A stretch of DNA of 64,000 nucleotides from Chondrus crispus (GCF_000350225.1 NW_005178973.1:62001-126000); one strand, 5' to 3'. Shown: positions 40,685-52,764, counted from the stretch's first letter. Notes: a model not told the origin generated them from the letters alone. Numbers and translations are program-made.

Positions 40685-42246
40685 CAGTGTGCGAAACGCA
40701 AATAAATACACCCATCGTCGAAAGGGGTTTTCAGCAACACAGGCCGAAAACATAAAAAAGCACACTGTATGATATCGCAAAACACACGGCAGGACCGATT
40801 CCGGGCACGGATTGACTCTACCATAAAAGCATGGACCGCAATCTTTAAAACCCTTTGCGAAACGCAAATAAATACGCGAAACGCCATAGAGTACAGTACC
40901 AAAAAGTGCAGTCAATTGGCGTGTACTCTTCTTTTGAAAACCATAAAGGACATAATTCTATAGCCCTCGGCCTGAGAATCGTTCTACATCACCGCGAGCG
41001 AGCAGTTAGCATTCAAAATGCCAAAAGGACCGCCACCCAGCGACATCGAGAAGGGCCAGATCCTGGCCTTGCAACTAATGTCCTTACGGGATATATGTAA
41101 GGAGTTGGGATGGTCCGTAGGAGCCATACAGCGCTTTTTAAAAGATCCGAGTCGTACCTCTCGTGCTTATGCGCATGTAACTGGTCAAAAGCTCACCGTC
41201 CGCCAAGAGAAGGCCATGATCCGAAAGGCATCCGCAGGAAACTTTTCAGCTCAAGATCTAAAGAAGGACCTCGGACTACTAGTAAGAGTGCACAGAATTC
41301 AACAAAGTTTAAGCGCAACTCCACACCTGAAGTATAAAAAAATGGCAACTGCACCCATGATGACTGTTATACAGCGCGAAATTAGAGTGAAATGAGTACG
41401 TCGCTTTATTGGCAAAGAAGATCATTTTTGGAACAGGGTAATTTTTAGTGACGAAAACAAGTTCAACGTCGACGGCCCTGACGGCAACGCATGCTGTTGG
41501 AATGATCTAAGGAAAGAGAAAAGGGTTTTTTCAAAAAGACAAAATGGAGGAGAATCAGTCATGATTTGGGGAGGTATTTCCCCGTACGGGGTGCCCCGTT
41601 AGTCTTTTGAAATGGAAATCAAGACTCTCGCAAGTACTGTGCAACCCTCCACCAAGCTTTACTTCCCTTCGCAGCGGAGATTTATTGCGAAATGGCCACT
41701 TGGGTTTACCAGCAAGATGGTACCTGTTTCCATAGGTCTACATATACGCGCTCATGACTAACTAAGAAGGGTGTAAAGGCTATAGATTGGCCGGCAAAGT
41801 CGCCTGATCTCAATATAATGGAGAACATTTGGGGCATCATGGCGCGCCGCGTTTATCTTCGTCAAAGGCAGTTTGATACTGTAGACCAACTTAAGGAGGT
41901 TATTGAGGAGGTATGGGCGACAATTAATGGAGAACTCCTACAGAGCCTTTATCGTAGCATACCTCGCCGTATGCTTGCAGTGCTGGATGGACAAGGGCGT
42001 GCGACAAAGTACTAAAATAAAGACTTTTTTGTTACTGTACTCTATGGCGTTTCGCGTATTTATTTGCGTTTCGCAAAGGGTTTTAAAGATTGCGGTCCAT
42101 GCTTTTATGGTAGAGTCAATCCGTGCCCGGAATCGGTCCTGCCGTGTGTTTTGCGATATCATACAGTGTGCTTTTTTATGTTTTCGGCCTGTGTTGCTGG
42201 AAAACCTTTTCGACGATGCGTGTATTTATTTGCGTTTCGCACACTG
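40685..42246 (+). mobile_element. Tc1/mariner element with long IR/DR ends
   Basis: The element starts CAGTGTGCGAAACGC, ends with the exact inverse, and is flanked by TA on both sides (40683-40684, 42247-42248). The terminal inverted repeats are about 224 bp (40685 to about 40908; about 42023-42246). Each carries two copies of a 19-bp site (GCGAAACGCAAATAAATAC) spaced exactly 166 bp (40691 and 40857; 42056 and 42222). This is the IR/DR plan known from Sleeping Beauty. Confidence 0.93.
41018..42015 (+). pseudogene. decayed Tc1 transposase inside the IR/DR element
   Basis: Starts MPKGPPPSDIEKGQIL with a paired-like helix-turn-helix (LRDICKELGWSVGAIQRFL). The catalytic region survives in pieces in different frames: VIFSDENKFNVDGPDG (first Asp), YQQDGTCFHRS (second Asp) and WPAKSPDLNIMENIWG (third acidic residue). 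Several stops and frameshifts (for example the TGA at 41393) separate them, so the copy cannot make transposase. Confidence 0.88.
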
Positions 42247-42660
42247 TATGAAGACATTATTCGACCTATTCTATTCTTGACTTCCGCTTCCTCGACAAGA
42301 AAGAAAAGGATACCCGTGCCACCGTACACTCCCCGAAATAAATTTAGGACCACATCAGAAATTTTCGCTACAGCATCAGCCGTTGCGCTACAGAACCAGG
42401 CATTGGCGTGTACATTTAATACAGCCAATCAGAGCCAAAAGAGGCCTCTTCCGGGACAAGTGCACAAACATAAACGGATGGGTGTCCCCCCTCTTCTTGG
42501 TCCTCCACTTATTTCGCACGAAATTAGTATAGGACTAAGAAAGAAAGTAAGATCTCTAGGCGTACGACAACATATAAATCACCTTAAAAGAACGTTAAAC
42601 AGTAATATTTACGGTCCTACATCTGCTTCAATCCCCGTTTCTTTATTATTACTGCCAAAT
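42247..42660. other. spacer between two Tc1 remnants
   Basis: No gene is seen. It may be the 5' non-coding end of the second Tc1 copy, but I could not find a matching inverted repeat. Confidence 0.4.
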
Positions 42661-43360
42661 ATGGGACGGTCTACCCCTTTAACGGACCAGCAAAAAGGAA
42701 GCATCCTCGGTCTAGCGCAAGAAATAGTCCCGGAAAGAAAGATTGCTGAGTTCATCGACAAGTCTAAGACGGCCGTCCACAACTTGTTAGCAGGTCAAGG
42801 CGTCAAAAAAGGGAACAAAAAAAACGAAAGAAATTTCAAATACTCAGCTTCGCGCTTTATTCAGGCATGCATGAACAGGGAACTATACGGCTACGCAGCT
42901 TCAAACTACGTTGGAACTGTCCGTCTCTGTTCGCCGCGTCCAGCAACTAGTGTCCTCCAGTGGCCACATGACGTATAAGTAAATGAAATGTGTTCCGGCA
43001 CTAACGGAGAATCATAAAACATTAAGGTATGAGTGGGCGAAGGAACACGTGACTTGGCCACTGTCGGATTGGAAGGATGTCATATTCAGTGATGAGAAGA
43101 AGTTCAACATGGATGGCCCGGATGGATTCGCACACTATTGGCACGATCTACGTACAGAACCAAGATATTTTTCTACCCGCCAGCAAGGCGGTCAGTCAGT
43201 CATGGTATGGAGAGCAATTGCCTACAATGGTACCTCAGATTTGGTTTTTATTAATGAAAAGCAGGACTCCAAAGTGTACTGTAACGTTTTGGAGGACGGA
43301 TTGCTCCCATTTGCTGAGGAGACTGTGGGAGATACGTTCATTTTCCAGCAGGATGTAGTA
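42661..43360 (+). pseudogene. second Tc1/mariner transposase, truncated
   Basis: Starts MGRSTPLTDQQKGSILGLAQ with a helix-turn-helix (RKIAEFIDKSKTAVHNLLAG). It shifts frame near 42980 and continues KCVPALTENHKTLRYEWAKEH, VIFSDEKKFNMDGPDG (first Asp) and VMVWRAIAYNG. It ends abruptly at FIFQQD, the second Asp. The third acidic motif is missing and unrelated sequence follows from about 43356. It differs clearly from the neighbouring transposase, so it is a different family. Confidence 0.85.
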
Positions 43361-44416
43361 TAGTGGCGGTCGCCAGCTATGAGCTAGCTCGAGGAAGAGG
43401 TAACCACCAATAGGGGGTGTCCCGTGGTAGATCGGGACGGTGGTAGAGCAAAGGGGAAGTACGTCGGCCGACTGTAAAAGCACGACGAACTGGTCAAAGT
43501 GTGGACCCGGAATGAGACCAGCACTGGAAGGGGTGGTGTAAGAACACACAAAACACGGAGAAACCCGAGCCTAGAGACTAGTGTCAGAAACGGGCGGAGC
43601 GCCGAGTAGCGGGAACTCCTAGAGGGAACGATAAGGACCGATGGGAGTAGTGCCGCCAAGGCTAGAGGCTTGTCGTAGCCGGCGACCTGACAATCGTCAA
43701 AATATAGAGAGATAAATAGGCCGTGCGACAGTAATACGACTAGGCTAGAGGCTAGTCTTAGCCCGCGTGGTCGCAACGACAGAGGAAACAGGAAAACAAT
43801 AGAAACGTCGAGCGACAGGAATATGCCCAGGTTAGAGGCTAGTCTTAACCCGCGTAGTCGCAACGACAGAGGAAAGGAGAAGGAAATGTTTAGGGCAATA
43901 GAGCCAGGAAAACGTCTCAAGACAGATGCCGACAATGTCGCCTAAGTCAGAGGCTTGTCTTGACCCGCGGTGTCGCACCGTCGAAGGAAATCCGTTCCCA
44001 AAAGATCCTTGACTGTTTACTGTCATTGCCCGGCGCCGTCGCTTAAATAAGCGAGGTTGTCGGGTCTTGGACATTGTCCATCCTACTGTACTACTGTACT
44101 CTATTGTGCAATGCACTGTACTATGCCATTACTACTGTACCTTGTCATATACAACCTCGGGGCTGTAATGTATACAGTACGTCGTCGGTCTGTAATGCCC
44201 ACGTGTAGTTCGCCCGCCTGTAAGGCACACGTGTAGTCGCGCGCCTGTAATGAACCCGCGGCGGCCGGTGCTGTACAAATTACAAATCTGGGCTGTGATA
44301 CCACACGGCCCCCCGCCCAAACCGAAGCCGTCCCGGCGCTGCACTTGATTCTGACATCTATCTCCTTCCTCTTTTTTTTGCCTGCGTGACGTTGGGTGCG
44401 CTTGCGCCCGGACCGG
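43361..44416. repeat. unknown element with five diverged repeat units
   Basis: It begins where the Tc1 transposase is cut. Units opening like AGGCTAGAGGCTAGTC recur at about 43567, 43658, 43742, 43829 and 43944. Several have GGCTA ... TAGCC ends and a following CCCGCG-x-x-GTCGCA block. A TTAAATAAG motif and TACTGTAC copies lie to the right. It could be an LTR or the subterminal array of a DNA transposon; boundaries are not resolved. Confidence 0.45.
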
Positions 44417-45972
44417 ATGGCCAGTTCATGCGCAAGGGCTCTGCCGCCGAGGTGCGCAATTGTGCGTGGCTCCGGGGCCACGCGGTACAGCGCGATGTCT
44501 TCGAGCGGCCGGACTTCCGTTGGCGGTGTGACGGTGCAGTCGAGAACTGTGTAGTGCAATAAGGGGTTGCAAAAGGGGGTGAAGGGAAAAGAAACTGAGT
44601 TGGAATGGGAATACTGTAGTCCGGGATTGGGGGACACACGTGTGAATATTTGCACAGTTTTTATTTTAATTATTAATTTTATTTAGTTAATTAGTCAGTA
44701 TTGATTTTGCTGACATTAGATTAGATCTAGGATCTAGCGCCGCGAGCTACTGTAGTGGCTCCCGCTGGGCGATATATACCTTAGCCCGCTGACCTCCAAG
44801 TCAGTAAAGGTAACCCGAGTTGCCAGAGTCTGATATCGCCTTAGTCGAAGTCCGTCTTTCACAAGACATTCCCTTCTACTACAGATTACTTTATCCTTTG
44901 CGCTCGGGGGTTCCCTTTCCTTTTCCTTTATGTCCCTATCCTTATCTATCTCTAATTCTACCTATTTCTCTTATCTTGTGTTGGTGCCATCGGCCTCGGA
45001 CGCGACCGAACCGGTGAAGGTGTTTCGAGCCATCGGGCGACACAGTTGGTGTAGCGCTGCTACTGTGACCTATTTTCCGACGGAGACTGTTGCAACGACG
45101 TCTCCCTCGAAGGGCTTTTTCGTGTGTACAAGCCAGTGTTGGTGTCAACGGCCTCGGTTGCGACCGAACCGGTGAAGGTGTTTCGAGCCATCGGGCGGCA
45201 CAGTTGGTGTAGCGCTGCTACTTTCATTTCATCCCGTCGGGCTGCGTTGCGACGCCCCCGTCGAAGGCCTTGTCGCGTTACAAGGTGCCGAAGAAGCTCA
45301 ACGAGCATTAGCCTTACAACCCAGTGGAACCGGGGTACCTACATACACGCCCCGCCCCACACTCGTCGAGCAATTCTCTTCGCAAGTCTCTACCACATCG
45401 ATCCCGGGCCGTGCTGTTTCTCTGTGCCCCCCTATCAGGGATCTGAGCTACTACGAGTCGCAAGCTCGTTTAAACGGAGAAGGGAGAGTCGGACGCTCCG
45501 TAGCGCTGTGCGGTTGGCAGTTCTTCTTTTTGTTGCTGTTGTCGTTTTTGGTGGACCATCGGACCGCGGTATCTGCCTGACAGGCGCATTGCACTACAAA
45601 CTGGATATCGGCGAACCGCCTGCCTATCTGGCACTGTCAAGAGTGGCATTTCACAAATTCTGTCACTGCTCGTCGAGCGAGGCTTGCAGCCGAAGATGGC
45701 ATCTGCCGGTGCGGCACTGCCGTCCTCCGCCAGTGGTGTGGTAGACATAATTGAAACCCTATTACGAAATGGCCCTTCACGCACCCTTGTGACAGCTTTC
45801 CATCATGCTCCGCCAGCAAGGAGGTGATCAAAAATCTGGATGCGCCTGCTGATATCTAGATTGACATTTGGCAAGGAAGCCCTCCTCTCCAGAGTCCCCT
45901 CACGACGTACGTCCCTGTTAAACCGGCGCACGCCTTGGCTGAGCAGGTTATCGATCTCACCACTGAATAAAT
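44417..45972 (+). pseudogene. degraded reading frame split by a solo LTR
   Basis: If the LTR at 44550-45598 and one AACTG copy are removed, a plus-strand frame runs from ATG 44417 through SSGRTSVGGVTVQ and on to ISQILSLLVERGLQPKMASA and VVDIIETLLRNGPSRTLVTA. A frameshift near 45810 and a TAG near 45857 follow, then IDIWQGSPPLQSPLTTYVPV and a TAA near 45970. The helical pattern looks protein-like. The opposite strand is also open across the same junction, so the coding strand is uncertain. No family is recognised; it may be a retroelement gag. Confidence 0.3.
44550..45598 (+). repeat. solo LTR of the 1.05-kb gypsy family (LTR1)
   Basis: It begins TGTAGTGCAAT and ends with its inverse ATTGCACTACA. 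A perfect 5-bp target duplication AACTG flanks it (44545-44549, 45599-45603), so it is a solo LTR left by recombination. TATATA is at 44773. It is closely related to the LTRs at 51.7 and 53.0 kb and contains an internal repeat with a period of about 158 bp. Confidence 0.93.
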
Positions 45973-46079
45973 TCTAGACAGCCCCTTTTCTTGAGCTTCT
46001 CCTATTTTCTCGACTGCTCCATCCGACATTTGCCAAAGCCATTTTTGTAAAAGGCTTTGAGATACCAGGACCTTTTTGA

Positions 46080-47558
46080 CTAATATGTTGTAGACAGAAG
46101 ATGGCGAAGGTGTTCTGGAACCTGACGGCCCCGTCGGCGAAAATAGCGGACAACGGAGTTGAAAGGCAAATTACGCCCTGGTTCCCAAGTGTCACCCGAC
46201 TCATCATAACCGGTCCATCGGACTCTGAATCGATCGTTTCGATCATTATACGCGACAATTGCGTCAAATGAGTGCTCTTTTCTTCTGCCGTCTATTGCAT
46301 ATTCCCGTTCAGATATTTCTGATCTTCGGAGGCGAGAGAAGGGTCTCCGATGTTCTTCAGAAATGTCTTCTGACGGCGTTCTGCCACCCTGCCCATCATA
46401 GTAATTATTCCTAGTCTCATGATGGGCTGATTGACGGCCTCTGGCAGCAGGCAGGTTGGCGGTTCCGTCTTCAGACTCATTGTCGTTTTCGACTTCTCTT
46501 GTAATTCTTGCTTGGCCCGGGACGGTCTTCTTTAAAACCCGATCCCTGGTTACCGTCTCGTTAAGGCCATCACGAATAATAGTGACTGTGTGTGATGTCG
46601 CATCAATGACCTCAAATGGTCCATCTGCTTTTGGCTGTAGCTTGTTCCTGGAAACCCCTCCACTTTCAGTACGTAGCGGTACTTTTCTCTTCACGAACAC
46701 TTTGTCCTCAACATCTGCTGGGGGTGCTATTTTTCTGACATGCTTGTCGTAATTTTCCTTGTGTCGTGTCTGAGCTGCTCTTAGCGTGTCGGTGGCTCCG
46801 TCCATGAAACTTTTAAGATGAGCCATCAGCCCCATACGTTCGCCTCGAGTTTCTGGCATTGTACCATTCTCGGGAATGTTTTCCAAGGCCACAGGCCCTG
46901 GAGGTCGTGACAACACAAGTTCGAATGGTGTACATCCCGTGCTGCGATGTACTTGCGTGTTATACGCGTACGTCAGAGGACCACAGTATTCATCCCATTT
47001 CTTTTGATGTTCCACGACGTAGTGGCGTATGACTGATAATATGGTTCGGTTGAACCGTTCCACTTGACCATTGGTCTGAGGGTGATACGCAGTGGTATAT
47101 AGATTGAGAATCCCCATGATTTCACAAATCTTTTGGAAGAACTTCGACGCGAATTGACCACCGTTATCGGATAGAAGATAGGCAGGTGGTCCATACGGAT
47201 AAATCCAATTCTCGACGAAGGCTCTTGCCACTGTCATTGATGTGATACTTTTCAGCGGTATCGCTCTTGTCATCCTCGAGAACCGATCTGATATGACCAA
47301 AAGGTGTTGGTTCCCTTTTGTCGATCGGGGTAGAGGTCCCAAAATGTTGATGGCGATGAACTCTAGCGGTCTTCTCGAGGGGAAGAATTTCAAAAATGTA
47401 GAGTGCTTGCGCAGTTGTACTCTTTCGCGGGCGCATGAGTCACATTGTCTCACACAAGCGTGACATTCCAATGCCACGGAAGGCCAGTATAACGTGCGTC
47501 GCATTGTATAGAACATCTTTGTACCCCCAGGATGACCTCATGTTCTTGTATGGTGGCA
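46080..47558 (-). pseudogene. element A integrase and chromodomain
   Basis: Follows the reverse transcriptase/RNase H part once the solo LTR is discounted. A TGA at 47538-47540 interrupts just before HPGGTK of the zinc-binding region, leaving an open stretch from 47516. The integrase core keeps LLSDNGGQF (second Asp) and QTNGQVERFNRT (Glu), but the first catalytic Asp is Asn (FIAINILGPL). The end is a chromodomain (FRVRWTGYDESGDTWEPGRNL). Confidence 0.9.
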
Positions 47559-47563
47559 TAGGT

Positions 47564-48170
47564 TGTGGTATAAACCCGTGCCACTGTAGTACCCTTTTTC
47601 GCGCTACTCGTGTACACGTGTATCTAGATATTTCAAGTACCCCGACGTACAGTACCAAGCCCATTTACACCAGCTTTGCTCGCTTTCGACACGCGCACAC
47701 GTGGACCTACTACCGCTCTTTTACACGTGTGTACTATGACGCGGCCTCGTGAGCTCTAGCCGTTACATCTCGACCGCGATTTAGTACAGTATACAGTGTC
47801 GTTGGCGCTTGCGCCGGGTGGGTTTGGGGACAAGCAACCAAGGACCAAGGACGCGACTCTCGTTCTTGGTTTTGCGCGGTACTAACTAACTTCTTCTCGT
47901 TCACGCTCTCTCGTTCTCCTCGCTCGCGCCCTAGGACTCTCGTGGCCACGTCGCGTGTTGCCTCCCTGTGCGCGCACGGTTCGTCGGCCGTGTGTTAGCC
48001 CCGCTGGGTTGAGAGCACCGCGTCGTTCGCTTCTAGTTTCCGTGGTTCGGGAGCATACCCGGGTTCTACAGTCTCCCGAAAGCCTCTACCACCTCCCCCT
48101 ATCTACCTAGTACACGACCCCACGAACGACCCTTGTTTTAGCACGTGACCAAGTTTCGCGTTCTACTACA
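47564..48170. repeat. solo LTR (607 bp) inside element A pol
   Basis: It begins TGTGGTATAAACC and ends TTCTACTACA, with a perfect 5-bp target duplication TAGGT (47559-47563, 48171-48175). It splits the linker between RNase H and integrase. It is unrelated to the 1.05-kb LTRs and carries CACGTG boxes. Orientation is unclear. Confidence 0.88.
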
Positions 48171-48175
48171 TAGGT

Positions 48176-51031
48176 AAAGAATCTTTTGCCTTAACATAGT
48201 CGGTACGACAATTTGTCTGCAGCCGTCGAGAGGGGCAATGCGGACCAGGAGACTGCCGTCGTCGACGTCGAAGCGACTTGTCTCCTCATTGTCAACTTTC
48301 TCCTTCAACATTTGACAGTATCTGTCGTTAGCTTGAGAGATCACCAGCTCTTCGATTCGGACCGGAGATAGATCTGTGTTCTCACCGTTCACGACGCAAA
48401 TCCCCTCGCCATTGAAATCTGACGTGATTGCATCGCGCCTGAGCTCGATCTCGACATCTTTGTCATCTTGATCTCCATTCATCCAAGCGCTGTTCTCTTG
48501 AACCCAGAAACACGGAATGTCTGAGTCAGGTTCGACCGCACACTCGCCGAATGTCGGCAGTCTTGATACAGCGTCTGCAATGCAGTTCACTGCCCCTTTG
48601 CAGTACTTGATTGTGAAATCGAACTCCAGTCGGCGGAGACGCCATCGAGCAAGCCTGCCACTGGCGTCTGTTAGACTCATCATACAATTTAAGGATTGAT
48701 GGTCTGTGTAGAGCTCGAAGTGCTTCCGCTCGAGGTACGGTCTCAAAATCTGTACTGCCCAAATTATGGCGAGGCATTCCTTTTCGCCGACGCTGTAATT
48801 ATTTTCCGCTGGGTTCAGGGAACGACTCCAAAATCCCACCGGATGGCGCGTTCCGTCTGGAAATGTCTGAAACAGGCCTGTTTCTGGCTGCACCCGGGCG
48901 CAGCCCACTTGTCGCTTGCAAGCATCCGTGTCAACCGAGACTGGAAGGTTGGAGCGCAGTAGCTTGAGAATGGGAGGGCTTATAAGCGCGGTCTTCAGTA
49001 AACCAAAAGCCTTCGACTGTTCAGCCTAGAAGTTCTGTAATTGGAAAGGCTTCCCGTTTGCTAACAGTGCATTAAGGGGGGCCGCAGTTCTTGCGAAGTT
49101 CGGCACGAACCTTCGGTAAACATTGCACATGCCGAGGAAAGAGCGAAGCTCAGTTTGCGTCGTCGGCTCTTGTGCCTTCTTGATGGCATCGGTGTTCTTC
49201 TCGGCAACGGCCAAAAGTCCAGGGCGGATGACATGCCCAAGATAGTCGACCGATTCAGCAAAGAAATGACACTTTTCAAGCTTCAGAGAAAGCCCTGCGT
49301 CCTGGAGGACTTTCAAAACATGTTGAACGTGAGTTGAGTGCTCTTCAATGGAATTCGAGAAAATGATGATGTCATCAAGGTACACGAGGCAACTCTTCCA
49401 CCTATATCCTGATAGTAGTATATCCAGTGTTGTCTGGAAGGTGGCTGGAGCATTACACAAGCAAAAGGGCATTCTCCGGAACTGGTAACAACCTTCATGA
49501 CATGTAAACGTCGTCTTCTCTCTATCGGCTTCCGCCACGGGGATCTGCCAATAACTACTGTTGCAATCGAGGGTTGTGAAGCATTTAGCGTCCCCCATCG
49601 AGTCCAAGCAGTCTTCCATCTTTGGCAATGGATATGAATCCTTCACAGTGATGGCATTTAGCCTTCTGTAGTCAACGCAGAACCTAAGAGATCCATCTGA
49701 TATGGGTACAAGCACGACCGGGCTATCCCATTCACTTTGAGCGGGCTCGATGACATCGTTGTCCAGCATCTCCTGTACGGATTCTTTCAAGACTTTCCTA
49801 GCCCCAGGCCCTGCTCGATATGGTTGGTAGAAAACCGGTTTGGCTCCCGAGACTAACGGTATCCTGTGTTCTGTTATTTCCACGGAGCCCAGTTGACCTT
49901 GCCACATTTTGGCGAATGGACGGAGGAACTTTCGCACCTTGCGCCGATTGTCGTCCGACAGATGATCGAGTTCTAAGTCATCAATATCTGTCGACTTCGA
50001 CTTCTTGTCTCCAGGACTAGATTTCTCCGGCGGTACAAGCGACAGGAGGCTAGGCCCTGCCCCCTCTTCATCTCGTGATATTTCTCTGGTTGGCAGACCA
50101 AAGTCGACCGACAAATTTTGATTGGGTGCTGTCACAGCAATTCCAATCCGCTCTCGTTTTTGAAGTTTGGTCGCTGACCGTGAGAAGTTCTCAACGCGGA
50201 CTAAGAATGGGACATGAGGACGTATGTCAGCGACTCCATTGGACAGGCTGATTTGCTTTCTTAGATACACTTCCGGAATTGTCTCTAGGACTACAGTTCC
50301 AAAGGCTGGGCAGCTGACTTGAACAGTCATTTCCGTACCTGCCGGAATTTCGACGGCCTTGGTAACTCTAAGAAATAGGTCTCCGTCTCGTTTGGTACTC
50401 ACTTCGGGGCATTCCCCTGTCGGACGGCTGATGGGGGTCATCGCAGGCCTCCTTTGAATGGGTACTTCATCTCCGGAGCATATATCGACGGACCGCCTTC
50501 GGATGTGAACGGCAGAAACGTGATCGTCTAGAAACGTACATCCCAAAATGGCGTCCGCTCCTAATTGTCTCACGACGATGAATGGCTTTCTCGTGTGATA
50601 GCTGCCGAGCGCCACGGCAAGATGGATTATTCCCAGCGTTTCAAGCCGGTGATTCGAGGCGCTTGATACTGAGACCAGCTCTTTTGAATTGTCAATTTGA
50701 CTTTGTGCTTCCAATGATAGCGTGTCCGGCCGAATCAGGTTTAGACCTGCCCCTGTGTCCAGGACGGTAAGCGCACTTCCCAATGAATTCTTCGAGAGCC
50801 CAATGAGGGCATAGACCTCGTAATTGTACGTAGACAAGGCGCATATGGGAGTTCTCTGATATTGATCAAGTCGAATCCATCGGGGTAGACCATGTGGTCG
50901 TTCAAGAATTTCTTTTGGTCGCACCCAGGCTTCTTGATTGTCGTCCGACGCACTGGGTGATTCCGTTGTCGTTGTGGTATTCCACGGTGGGGCCTTAGCC
51001 TTGGGATAGACACCCGCAGTAAGGCCCGTTC
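48176..51031 (-). pseudogene. element A protease, reverse transcriptase and RNase H
   Basis: The frame is open from just after gag. It has a retropepsin (LTVLDTGAGLNLI), reverse transcriptase (LRFCVDYRRLNAITVKDSYPLP, YLDDIIIFS, LGHVIRPG, RSFLGMCNVYRRFVPNF) and RNase H (VDTDA, NYSVGEKECLAIIWAV, YTDHQSL). One TAG at 49026-49028 splits reverse transcriptase from RNase H in the same frame. The 3' end stops at the solo LTR junction. Confidence 0.9.
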
Positions 51032-51729
51032 CTAGTTTTTCGTCTGCCGATTTTGGCTCCGTCGAACGACTGGCGCCTCATAAGGCGTGTTCGACCGTGG
51101 CTGAAAAACTGGTAAGGGTCTGGCTTGGAAGCCGTGGGCTGTGCTTTCAGCATAGGCAAACCCTGGGGTTTGATCCCGGTTGTGGAGCCAGTCTCGTTGG
51201 CCTTGGGTGAGAGCGTAATACTTTTCTCTCACCATGGCGAAGTAGTGAGCATCATGGGCTCTGTCGCTATACGGACATCGAGGGCGTCGGTGAACTTGTT
51301 CATAGCAGTTGAAGCAGACATCATTGGGTCGATTTGCGGACTGCTCACCATATCTTCTCCATCCTTGTCTATCTGAGGGACCCATGGGGACCTTCGATCG
51401 ACTCATTGACGCTGTGCCAGAAGGAGGGCGGGCCCTTGATGGCGGAGCCGTCATATGGTTGCCGTCGCGGCGTATGTATGAGGGGATTTCCTGAGTGCCA
51501 CGGTGATCCGAGTGTCGCACGACGTGAACTTCATTGTCGTGAACTTCGTCTAGGGCAGACTTGTATGTGGCTTCGGAAGGGCCATTAGTGGCATCGCCTC
51601 TGTTAAGATCGCTTTCATGCTTCCAGTGAACAGCACAGTCTGGATTTAAAGTCCCCGCGATCTCTGAAGACGCCATGCTGCTGTTTAAAGGGGCGTTCGT
51701 GCCGACAGCATTGATAGCATCGCTGCCGG
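51032..51729 (-). pseudogene. element A gag, C-terminal part
   Basis: About 230 codons ending in a CCHC knuckle (CFNCYEQVHRRPRC; C-x2-C-x4-H-x4-C, without the usual Gly) and a basic tail (RRSQNRQTKN). The N-terminal part has been separated by the insertion of LTR2. Gag and pol are in different frames. Confidence 0.85.
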
Positions 51730-52764
51730 TGTCGTGCAATAAGCTACTTGGGAAGCTTACACGTTGGGTAATGTAGTCCGAATTGGTGGACACAAGTGTG
51801 AAATGGATCACGATATTAATTTATTATTTAATTTTAATTAGTTACTAATTAATTATCTAACATTTGATTAGATTTAGGATTTAGCGCCGAGAGCTACTGT
51901 AGTGGCTCCGGCGGGGCGATATATACCTTGGCCCTCTGACCACCAAGTCAGTAAAGGTAACCCGAGTTGCCGGAGTTAGATCTCGCCTTCGTCGAAGACC
52001 GCTTCCGTTCATGCGACGCGCTTCACTTCTACGCTGCTAACGACATCCTCTATTGCTCGGAGTCCCATTCCTTTTCCTTATCCTTTTACATTTTCTATCT
52101 GTAATTCCTATCCTTTTCTATCTCTACATCTATTTTCCCTTAATTGTGTTGGTTCCTTTGGAGTCGGTTGCGACCGATCCGGTGTAGGTGTTTTAGCCAT
52201 CGGGCAACACGTTGGGTAGCGCTGCTACTGTTTCAAGTTCCGTAGGAAGGCTGTTGTAACGACGCCTCCGTCGAAGATCTTACTGTATAAGACAGAGTTA
52301 GTACCACCTACTGCGATCGCGATCGCGCTGGTGAGGGTGTTTTTAGCCATCGGGCAACACGTCGGTAGTAGCGTTGCTACATGGATACGATCCCGTTGGG
52401 TAGTGCTGAACAAGCCCCCGTCGAAGACCATGAATTATACGCAAGGTGCTGAAGACGCTCGTCGAGCATTGGCCTTACAACCCAGCGAACCGCGGTTACA
52501 TTCTCGTACACAAGCCCAACCCGCACTCGGCGAGCACTCAGGTTTTCACAATTCTCTACCACCATTATCCTCCCGGGCCGGGCATCTTTCCTCACCCCCC
52601 GTCGGAGTCGAGCTACCGTGGGCCGCAAGCCCACACAAGGGGAAAGGGAGCCTCGAACGCTCCGTAGCGCGTGCCTTCGGCAGTGGTTGTTTCGGTTGCT
52701 GTTTTTCTTCTTTTTGTTTGACCGTCGGACTGTGTTCGCGGCCTGCCAGGCACATTGCACTACA
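51730..52764 (+). repeat. LTR2: 5' LTR of gypsy element B
   Basis: It starts TGTCGTGCAAT and ends ATTGCACTACA. It is visibly more diverged than LTR1 and LTR3, hence older. The TATATA, a following GTCAGTAAAGGTAACC block and the internal repeat are conserved. It is preceded by GCCGG, the presumed left target copy. Confidence 0.9.

Larger units (their letters stand above)
46080..51729 (-). mobile_element. Ty3/gypsy chromovirus A, 5' end cut by LTR2
   Basis: On the minus strand: gag end, protease, reverse transcriptase, RNase H, integrase, chromodomain. This order, with integrase after RNase H and a C-terminal chromodomain, defines chromoviruses. Its gag is interrupted at 51729/51730 by an LTR of the 1.05-kb family. 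Its 5' LTR is not in the window. A purine tract (AAGAAAAGGGG) followed by TGTCTAG near 45980-45992 may mark the start of its 3' LTR. Confidence 0.9.

Noticed and set aside
42064..42660. Protein-coding reading of the right Tc1 end joined to the second transposase
   Set aside because: The first part is the terminal inverted repeat, whose mirror at 40.7-40.9 kb shows the same reading; only the part from ATG 42661 is transposase.
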